Part shown: positions 6,961 to 12,701 of the stretch, piece by piece
Numbering within the stretch: position 1 is the stretch's first letter
Layout of the letters: each line of letters begins with the position of its first letter
Assembly (NCBI GenBank): GCA_946479255.1
Contig: CAMLFK010000122.1
Coordinates: 1 to 14,077 of the forward strand
DNA length: 14,077 nucleotides
Source: an uncultured Oxalobacteraceae bacterium
GTDB taxonomy: Bacteria; Pseudomonadota; Gammaproteobacteria; Burkholderiales; Burkholderiaceae
Direction of reading: 5' to 3'
Translations under genes and position numbers: made by a program
The notes under the pieces: model-generated
Seen by the model: the letters and a program-made list of their open reading frames with translations, nothing else
Told to the model about the DNA's origin: nothing
Database searches by the model: none

Positions 6961-9326
6961 AATCCGGCCTGTAAGGTCAGAAGAAACTCGCGCGGACGCG
7001 ACCGCGTGCTTTGCGAGGGCCGATAATGCTCATTGGCAAGGTTCTTACCCGTGAGCTCCAAGCGCATCTTGTGGCCGTGCGTAGTCCATTCGTACCCGAG
7101 CGCCGCATTGATGAGCGCATAGGTCTGGCGCGCGGACTTCGGCGTGTCAGGCAGGATCGTCTGGTCGCGTACATAATTAACGCCACCGGCGACGTAAGCC
7201 CCCCGGAACCCGCCTTGCGTGAAGTTGTAGCGCGTCCACAGATTGGCGATGTGCGGCGCGCTCATTTGCAACGGAGCGTTGTGCAACAGGTTGACGGTCT
7301 TGTAATTCGCCTGCTCGGCGGCATCGAGTGTGGCAGGATTCTGGGCGAGGATGGCCGCGTCGTTGCCGCTGAATTCGGTGATGCGCGCCTTCATGTAGCT
7401 GTAGGAGAGAAAGAGTTGCCAGTTGTTGCTGGGCGTGACGGTGGCATCGAGTTCAACGCCGCGGGAGCGTTGCTCGCCGCTTTGGACATTGTAGAACTTC
7501 TGGGCTCCGGTGCTCGGATCCAGGTAGCTCAAATCATTGACGATGTTTTTGTTGCGGATATCGAAAAAAATCAAGGTGCCGGACAGCCGGCGATCGAACA
7601 AATCCGCCTTGATACCCAAGTCGTAGCCCTTGCCCTGAGTGGGTTTGGCGGGCGAGGTGCTGCCGTCGATATTGTTGAGGATCTGTGCGCCGGGGACGAA
7701 GGATTCGGCGTAGGAGGAAAACAGCGACAGCTCCGGCGTCAGCTTGTAGAGCGCGCCATATTGCGGCGTGACTGCGCTGGCGCTGATCGAGGGCTGCGTC
7801 TGGCTGGTCAGGCGGTTGGTGAGCTGGCTTTCTGCCCGCGTCTGACGCCAGCCAGCCAGCACCAGCAGGCGGTCTTTGAAGAAACCGAAGGTGCTGCCCG
7901 CGTAAATGGATTTGTCCACATAGTGGGTAGTCTGGTCGGTTGGGTTCGCGGTAAGCGCGGAGATCGGAATCGTGACGTTGCGGTTCCAGGTGGAGGGATC
8001 GGCGAGATTCCAGAGCGGAAGCGGGGACGCTGTGGGAATACTGCCGAGCGCCGGGTCGTTGGGCGCCTGAGCGGCCCAGTTGCTGAAACTGCGGTCGACA
8101 TATTGCGTGCCGAGGAGCAGGCGCAGACTCGTACCGCCGAATTCATATTTGCCGATGCCCTGGACTTCGTAGGTGTCGTCCGAGTTGTCGTATATTTGGC
8201 GCCTGAAACGGCGCCCCTGGAGGAGCGTCGTGTTGTTGGCCATACCGCCGTTGCCCGAGAAGAGCAAGTCGACCTTGTACTTCTGGTGAGCATAGGCGGC
8301 CCGTAGGCTCCAGTGGTCGTTGGCCTTCATGTCAATCCACGTGCTCAGGCCATCCGCGTTACTATGCCGGAAGTCGACGAAGGACGCGGTGTTCCAGTTA
8401 TCGGGCAGGCCGGGCACGTCGACACCCGAGAGATTGGGGTCGGCCGGGGTCGGCACGATGCCGGCCTGGCGGCTGTAACCTGGCTTTTGCTGGAGCTGCG
8501 GCGACTCGATCTTGCGGAAGTTCTCGTACTTGAGCGAAACACTGACTCGCTCATTGGGTTGCCAGAGCAGCGATGGTGAGATGTTGCGGGAGTGGGCATC
8601 GTAAGGTTCCCAGTAGTGCATGTCCTGGTCGAAGGAGGCCGCAAGCCGGTAAAACAAGGTTTCCGACAGCGGCCCGGTCGTGTCTGCATCGACACGGTAT
8701 TGGCCGTAGGAACCATAACTGGCATTGGCCGTTGCCGCGAACTGGCGTTGCGGGCTCTTGGTGATGATGTTGACGATGCCGCCAGGCGCAACCTGGCCGT
8801 AAAGAAACGAGGCCGGTCCCTTGGCCACCTCCACGCGGGAAATGTTAGTGAAGTCAAAGATCGACGGCCCGTGGAAGCCATCGCGCAGTATCTGGACATT
8901 GCCAGGGGTGGCGCTGACGGCAAAGCCACGGATGGCGAGATTGGCATTGCCCTCTGTGCCGTCGTTGCTGCGGTAAGTGACGCCGGGAGAGTAGCGCGCA
9001 ATATCGAAGATGTTCACCGGCTTCTGGTCTGCGATAAAGGATTCGGTAAAGGCCTGGATGGCAAACGGCAATTCGCGGATCGGCGCATCGAAGCGGGAGC
9101 CGGATACCGAGTTCGAGGCGCGGTAGCCCTTGTCCAGAAAAGTGGAAACGTCGAAGGGAGAGACCCTGACCTTCACCAACTCCGCGATGTCCATGTCGGC
9201 CACATCTTGCCCATTCCCTGCCTGCGATAAAACAATGGCGCGCACATCACCACTTGCCCCTCCTAAAACAACAGCCCCCGACAAAAACACTGTTCGGAAT
9301 AGGAATGTTTTTCCAACTGTTTTCAT
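6957..9326 (-). CDS. TonB-dependent outer-membrane receptor (siderophore-receptor type)
   Basis: 789 residues. A signal peptide (1-29 or 30, VRA|IV) is followed by a short N-terminal stretch with a possible TonB box near VRVSPFDV (53-60) in a VSPF...KGYRASNSVSGSR context. The plug domain spans about 80-190, with ELPFAIQAF, AIRGF and RVEVAKGPASFLYGQVAPGG; the 22-strand barrel ends in Phe (LLTLQAGF). The plug resembles the FhuE/FpvA-like siderophore receptors. There is no STN signalling domain, so classic sigma/anti-sigma signalling through this receptor is unlikely. An AGGAGA Shine-Dalgarno sequence lies 12 bases upstream of the ATG. It is the first gene of an operon with the YfiR-like and kinase genes. 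The ligand cannot be read from sequence and no Fur box was recognised upstream. Confidence 0.93.
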   Translation of the reverse strand: MKTVGKTFLFRTVFLSGAVVLGGASGDVRAIVLSQAGNGQDVADMDIAELVKVRVSPFDVSTFLDKGYRASNSVSGSRFDAPIRELPFAIQAFTESFIADQKPVNIFDIARYSPGVTYRSNDGTEGNANLAIRGFAVSATPGNVQILRDGFHGPSIFDFTNISRVEVAKGPASFLYGQVAPGGIVNIITKSPQRQFAATANASYGSYGQYRVDADTTGPLSETLFYRLAASFDQDMHYWEPYDAHSRNISPSLLWQPNERVSVSLKYENFRKIESPQLQQKPGYSRQAGIVPTPADPNLSGVDVPGLPDNWNTASFVDFRHSNADGLSTWIDMKANDHWSLRAAYAHQKYKVDLLFSGNGGMANNTTLLQGRRFRRQIYDNSDDTYEVQGIGKYEFGGTSLRLLLGTQYVDRSFSNWAAQAPNDPALGSIPTASPLPLWNLADPSTWNRNVTIPISALTANPTDQTTHYVDKSIYAGSTFGFFKDRLLVLAGWRQTRAESQLTNRLTSQTQPSISASAVTPQYGALYKLTPELSLFSSYAESFVPGAQILNNIDGSTSPAKPTQGKGYDLGIKADLFDRRLSGTLIFFDIRNKNIVNDLSYLDPSTGAQKFYNVQSGEQRSRGVELDATVTPSNNWQLFLSYSYMKARITEFSGNDAAILAQNPATLDAAEQANYKTVNLLHNAPLQMSAPHIANLWTRYNFTQGGFRGAYVAGGVNYVRDQTILPDTPKSARQTYALINAALGYEWTTHGHKMRLELTGKNLANEHYRPSQSTRSRPREFLLTLQAGF

Positions 9327-9681
9327 TTTTATGCCACGTCTCCTCTCAGGTTGCTAACGGTTCACGTTATGAGTGGAACGATTCAATTAGCTTTCAGCTT
9401 GAAACGTTGCGGCATGGAGAAGCGACGCGCGATCGAGCAGTCACGGCAAGCATGGTGTGGTCTCGCTTGCGCAGGGGTATCGAGGCAAGAGCAAAAGCAG
9501 AAAGGCTCCCCGCCGTCGAGCGTACGAAAGCGAGCCGAGAACGTCTGCCTAACCTTGGGCACGCACACGGCGCGCTCGGCGTGTTGCTAGGGTACGGTAT
9601 GACATAACGGACCCGGTGTCAAGATGATAACATGCGGCAAGAATATGCGTATCCAAGTGGCATGACTTCCAGAGCAGTTTC
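9327..9681 (-). other. Non-coding leader/promoter region of the receptor operon
   Basis: About 355 bases with no convincing gene. Read on the minus strand it holds a promoter candidate (9594-9622), a GC-rich imperfect hairpin near the expected transcript 5' end (9565-9584), a small palindrome TTTCA-GCT-TGAAA (9392-9404), and the receptor's ribosome binding site. The predicted 5' leader is about 260 bases, long for a receptor gene. I looked for a cobalamin riboswitch (B12 box) and a Fur box and found neither. Confidence 0.45.
9594..9622 (-). promoter_or_regulatory. Candidate sigma70 promoter for the receptor operon
   Basis: On the minus strand a perfect TTGACA (9622-9617) is followed by a 17-bp spacer and TACCGT (9599-9594). 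The -35 is ideal while the -10 is weak (3 of 6), as expected if an activator is needed. It lies close to the left limit of the intron remnant. Confidence 0.4.
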
Positions 9682-10026
9682 TTGATTTTCATTGGAATAC
9701 TGTTGACGTCGCGATTGCGACGCAGTCTGGCAAACCTCCAGGACTTGATGCGACTGGTGCGGCACTTGTCGATTCGGGAGCAGACGGAAAAGCTCAACCG
9801 CATATTGCGCGGCCACTACGCGTACTGCGGCATCGCCGGAAATTTCCGGGCGTTGCTGCAGGTGCACAGGGGCGTCGAGCGATATTGGCGCAAAATGCTG
9901 AGTAGCCGAAGCCGATCAGGCGGCATCAGGTGGGAAGCGTTTCATCAAATTAAGACGCGGTTTCGGTTGATGCGGCCGAAGCTGCATTTGCCCTACCGGG
10001 CTTTGCAAGCTATTGCTGTGCTGTAA
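9682..10026 (+). pseudogene. Group II intron reverse transcriptase/maturase, C-terminal remnant
   Basis: About 106 residues (from base 9709) match the thumb/maturase (domain X) end of bacterial group II intron proteins. Recognisable pieces are SRLRRSLANLQDLMR, LNRILRGHYAYCGIAGN, VHRGVERYWRKMLSSRS, and a final RPKLHLPYRALQAIAVL before the stop. Intact proteins have about 420-470 residues; the polymerase core with its YADD motif is absent, and nothing upstream of 9700 in any frame looks like it. The piece therefore cannot be functional and marks a 5'-truncated intron. The ATG at 9682 is incidental. It lies on the strand opposite to both flanking genes. Intron RNA domains follow directly downstream, as expected. 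Confidence 0.85.
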
Positions 10027-10039
10027 ATCAACGGCTGAA

Positions 10040-10109
10040 GAGCGTAGTGCGGGAAATCCGCACGCTACGTTCTGTGGGAACCGGGGCGGGTGCCTGCTCC
10101 CGGTAACCC
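10040..10109 (+). ncRNA. Group II intron domain V and domain VI-like hairpin (remnant)
   Basis: Domain V: GAGCGTA (10040-10046) pairs with TACGTTC (10066-10072). A two-base bulge (10064-10065) lies on the 3' side, and an upper stem GTGCGG/CCGCAC closes a GAAAT loop. The AGC triad is in place at 10041-10043. Next comes a domain VI-like hairpin: GGG (10076-10078) with CCC (10107-10109), and CCGGG (10081-10085) with CCCGG (10099-10103), with unpaired A residues near its base that could include the branch point. It starts 14 bases after the maturase stop, the usual position. With the 5' domains deleted, it cannot self-splice. Confidence 0.75.
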
Positions 10110-10112
10110 GGC

Positions 10113-10137
10113 GGGAGCCGCCCTCTCGGGCGGTCCC
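10113..10137. repeat. Strong GC-rich hairpin at the intron/cheW junction
   Basis: GGGA-CCGCCC pairs with GGGCGG-TCCC around a TCTC loop, with one bulged G. It is 10 bp of stem with no T-tract on either side. It may be the tail of the intron, or a terminator stem downstream of cheW next to which the intron inserted. The intron 3' boundary was therefore not placed more precisely than about 10110-10140. Confidence 0.5.
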
Positions 10138-10170
10138 CTATGCCGATGAATATTAATTTATAACATTGCC

Positions 10171-10674
10171 TTAGTGGCCGACCGTGTCGATCAGGCCCAT
10201 CTCGCTCGACGACATCAGCTTGTCGATGTCGATCAGGATCAGCATGCGCTCGTCGATCGTGCCCAGGCCCATCAGGTAGTCCGAATTGAAGGCCGTGCCC
10301 ATTTCCGGCGCCGGCTTGAGCTGGTCCTGGGTCAGGGTGGTCACGTCGGAGACGCTGTCGACCACCATGCCCATGATGCGCCCGCCGATGTTCAGGATGA
10401 TCACGACGGTGAACTGATCGTAGACCGGGGTACCCAGGTTAAACTTGATACGCATGTCCACCACCGGAATGATGATGCCGCGCAGGTTGATCACGCCCTT
10501 GATGAACTCCGGCGCATTGGCGATGCGGGTCACCGCTTCGTAGCCGCGGATCTCTTGCACTTTCAGAATGTCGATGCCGTATTCCTCGGAGCCGAGTGTG
10601 AAGGCGAGGAATTCGCGGCCGGCACCGTCCTTGACGGCGGAATTGGCGGCGGAAGGGGAGGAGTTGGCTTGCAT
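10171..10674 (-). CDS. cheW: Chemotaxis coupling protein CheW
   Basis: 167 residues, one CheW domain after a 20-residue polar N-terminal tail. Family landmarks are [22 protein letters not shown] (21-42, the opening strands), [16 protein letters not shown] (60-75), and the late [18 protein letters not shown] segment. CheW links chemoreceptors to the kinase CheA in the cytoplasmic array. No CheA or receptor gene lies in this window. AAGGA lies 10 bases before the ATG. It is divergent from the receiver-TPR gene with 351 bases between, and its 3' end faces the intron remnant. Confidence 0.95.
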   Translation of the reverse strand: MQANSSPSAANSAVKDGAGREFLAFTLGSEEYGIDILKVQEIRGYEAVTRIANAPEFIKGVINLRGIIIPVVDMRIKFNLGTPVYDQFTVVIILNIGGRIMGMVVDSVSDVTTLTQDQLKPAPEMGTAFNSDYLMGLGTIDERMLILIDIDKLMSSSEMGLIDTVGH

Positions 10675-10693
10675 GTCGCGAAGGTCCTTGAGT

Positions 10694-10721
10694 AAAAAAG
10701 CGCCTTGAAAAAAAGCGCCTT
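10694..10721. repeat. Direct repeat upstream of cheW
   Basis: Two identical 13-base copies of AAAAAAGCGCCTT at 10694-10706 and 10709-10721 (15-base period), 20 bases before the cheW start codon. In the cheW mRNA they read AAGGCGC followed by a T-run, so they lie in the 5' untranslated region. Confidence 0.7.
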
Positions 10722-10936
10722 CAGAGAAAGCGAATTGTCTCGAAGAGTAGCAGAGTCTCCGGGCAAATACGAGGCTCCCAATGTTGCTTTGCGTAAAAAC
10801 TACGACTCAGCAACACAATATTGCGTGTTTGTGATTGGACTGGCAATCCCGTGTGCGCTTTGCGACACAGCGTGTGGCATCGGCGCATCGATTCCGTCCG
10901 TTTCTTGGCAAATCTAATAAGGAACAGTGCCCATAT

Positions 10937-10963
10937 TTAACTTTTTAGTTCCCCAGCCGTAAT
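10937..10963 (+). promoter_or_regulatory. FliA (sigma28)-like promoter before the receiver-TPR gene
   Basis: TTAACTTT (10937-10944), an 11-base spacer, then GCCGTAAT (10956-10963). This compares with the flagellar consensus TAAAGTTT-N11-GCCGATAA: 6 of 8 and 5 of 8 matches with exact spacing and intact GCCG. The expected transcript would begin about 50 bases before the ATG at 11026. This is only a by-eye match; an overlapping TATACT (10963-10968) could instead serve sigma70. Confidence 0.4.
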
Positions 10964-11025
10964 ATACTGATGAATACCCCGGCGCACTTGACAGGGTGGC
11001 AACACGGTGATTGGAACCTACGACA

Positions 11026-12657
11026 ATGAACCAACTTGACGGCCTTACCGCACTCATCATCGAGCCGCATGCGGGCATGCGCGCCAGCATCCACAACATG
11101 CTCAATCTGTGCGGGCTGCAAAAAATTGACCATGCGGCCAGTTCCAACAACGCCATCAAGCACCTTGGCCTGAAGTCGTTCGACCTGATCCTGTGCGAAT
11201 ACGACCTGGAAGGCGGGCAGGATGGCCAGCAACTGCTGGAAGACCTGCGCCACCATAAGCTGATCAGCCTGTCGACGATGTTCTTCATGGTCACCGCCGA
11301 GGGCAATTACGGCAAGGTTGTGAGCGCCGCCGAACTCGCGCCCACCGACTACATCTTGAAGCCCTTCACCGCCGACCGCCTGCTCGAACGGATCGCGCGC
11401 GCGCTCGACAAGCGCAATGTCTTCATGCCGGTCTATCAATTCATGGAAGTAGGCAACCAGCGCGACGCGATCGCCGGCTGTATCGAGGGTGTGCGGGCCC
11501 ATCCGCGCTACGCGATCGACTTCCTGCGCCTGCGCGCCGAACTGCATATGTTCCTGGGCGAACCGGCCGAGGCCGAACCCATCTACACGCAGCTGTTCGA
11601 AGCCAAGGCCATCGCCTGGGCCCGCCTTGGCTTGGCCAAGACCCTGTTCATGCGCGAACGTTTTGCCGAAGCCCAGGGCATCCTGGAGACCCTGGTCGAC
11701 AGCAACAAGAAATTCGTCGACGCCTACGACTGGCTGGCCAAGACCCACGCCGCCGTGGGCGACCTGGAAAAGTCCCAGGCCGTGCTGGCCAGCGCGGTGG
11801 CGGTCTCGCCGCACGCGGTGCGGCGCCTGCGCAAGCTGGGCGAAACGGCGCTGGAAACCGGCGACACCGATACCGCCGAAAAGGTCCTGAAACAGGTGGT
11901 CAGCAAGGCCAAATATTCCGAGTTCCGCGATCCGGAAGACCACGTCAAGCTGGTGCAGACCCTGGTCAAGAAAGGCGACCCGGTCCAGGCCGCGGCCGTC
12001 ATCCGCGACCTCGACAAATCGATGGGCGGGCAAAAGAATACCGCCGCCTGCAGCGCCATTTCCTCGGCCATGGTGCATGAGTACACCGGCAACGAAGTGC
12101 GCCTGAACGAGTCGCTCGAGGCGGCCTTGAAGGCTTGCGCGGACGCGATCGGCCTGTCGCCCGACGTCAAGATGGAACTGGCGCGCAACTGCCTGCAGAA
12201 CAACAAGGAAGAGGGCGCCGCCGATGTGATGCGCGACGTGATGCGCAATGCCTCCAACAACGCCGCCATGGCCCGCGCCATGGGCGTGTTCGAAAAGGCC
12301 GGCCGCGGCGACATGGCCATGGCGCTGGCCCAGGAAAGCCGCCAGGCCGTGGTCGACCTGGTCGCTTCCGGCGCCACCAAGGCCAAGGAAGGCGACTACC
12401 GCGGCGCGGTCTCGCTCATGGTCGAGGCGGTCAACAAGCTGCCCGACAATCCCCAGGTGGTCTTCAACGCCGCCGTTGCGGTGCTCAAGTGCCTGGAAAA
12501 CATGGGCTGGGAAGAGCGCCTCGGGCAATATGCGCTATCCTTGATCGACACGGTGCGCCGGCTCGACCCGGTCAACCCGAAACTGCCGGCGCTGGCCGGA
12601 CTGCACCAGCAGATCCTCAAAAAATACGATAAGGGTACGCGTGCCAAAAAAGCTTGA
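11026..12657 (+). CDS. Receiver-domain TPR-repeat protein with Glu at the phospho-site
   Basis: 543 residues. The N-terminal receiver (about 8-125) is followed by a long helical region (about 135-535) of TPR-like repeats, e.g. RLRAELHMFLGEPAEAEPIY, WARLGLAKTLFMRERFAEA and DWLAKTHAAVGDLEKSQ, with a Lys-rich end. Relatives with a DxxLCDYNL pattern carry Asp at the phospho-site; here it reads LILCEYD, putting Glu58 there (codon 11197-11199). The acidic pair is reduced to Glu13-Pro14, while Thr90 and Lys112 remain. It therefore looks locked or phosphorylation-independent. With no DNA-binding or enzyme domain, it probably works through protein contacts via the TPRs. Its neighbours (cheW and an HDOD protein) suggest a motility or chemotaxis setting. 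ATG 11026 is chosen over TTG 11011. Confidence 0.88.
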   Translation: MNQLDGLTALIIEPHAGMRASIHNMLNLCGLQKIDHAASSNNAIKHLGLKSFDLILCEYDLEGGQDGQQLLEDLRHHKLISLSTMFFMVTAEGNYGKVVSAAELAPTDYILKPFTADRLLERIARALDKRNVFMPVYQFMEVGNQRDAIAGCIEGVRAHPRYAIDFLRLRAELHMFLGEPAEAEPIYTQLFEAKAIAWARLGLAKTLFMRERFAEAQGILETLVDSNKKFVDAYDWLAKTHAAVGDLEKSQAVLASAVAVSPHAVRRLRKLGETALETGDTDTAEKVLKQVVSKAKYSEFRDPEDHVKLVQTLVKKGDPVQAAAVIRDLDKSMGGQKNTAACSAISSAMVHEYTGNEVRLNESLEAALKACADAIGLSPDVKMELARNCLQNNKEEGAADVMRDVMRNASNNAAMARAMGVFEKAGRGDMAMALAQESRQAVVDLVASGATKAKEGDYRGAVSLMVEAVNKLPDNPQVVFNAAVAVLKCLENMGWEERLGQYALSLIDTVRRLDPVNPKLPALAGLHQQILKKYDKGTRAKKA

Positions 12658-12701
12658 ATTCAGGCCTGAGCGCGGGATGCCCCCCCGATGGGAACACGCT
12701 C

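Larger units (their letters stand above)
10675..11025. other. Divergent intergenic region cheW / receiver-TPR gene
   Basis: 351 bases without a convincing gene. It contains the AGCGCC direct repeat close to cheW, an imperfect palindrome AACA-CAATATTG-CG-TGTT (10812-10829) that could bind a regulator, and the sigma28-like promoter described separately. The AT content is higher than in the flanking genes, as expected for a promoter region. Confidence 0.5.

Noticed and set aside
7011..8306. 431-codon open frame on the plus strand
   Set aside because: Antisense of the TonB receptor barrel, low-complexity Arg/Gly/Val-rich product.
9351..9607. Small overlapping open frames in the receptor leader
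   Set aside because: No ribosome sites, no recognisable motifs, and conflicting frames on both strands; better explained as leader DNA.
9327..9620. Cobalamin riboswitch or Fur box upstream of the receptor
   Set aside because: No B12-box-like core was found on the minus strand, and only a fragment resembling a Fur half-site (GATGATAAC near 9624) was seen.
10113..10137. Rho-independent terminator for cheW
   Set aside because: The stem is strong but no T-run follows on either strand, so it is listed only as a hairpin at the intron junction.
10945..12528. 527-codon open frame on the minus strand
   Set aside because: It lies fully opposite the receiver-TPR gene; its His/Gly/Arg-rich, family-less translation is typical of the antisense of GC-rich coding DNA.
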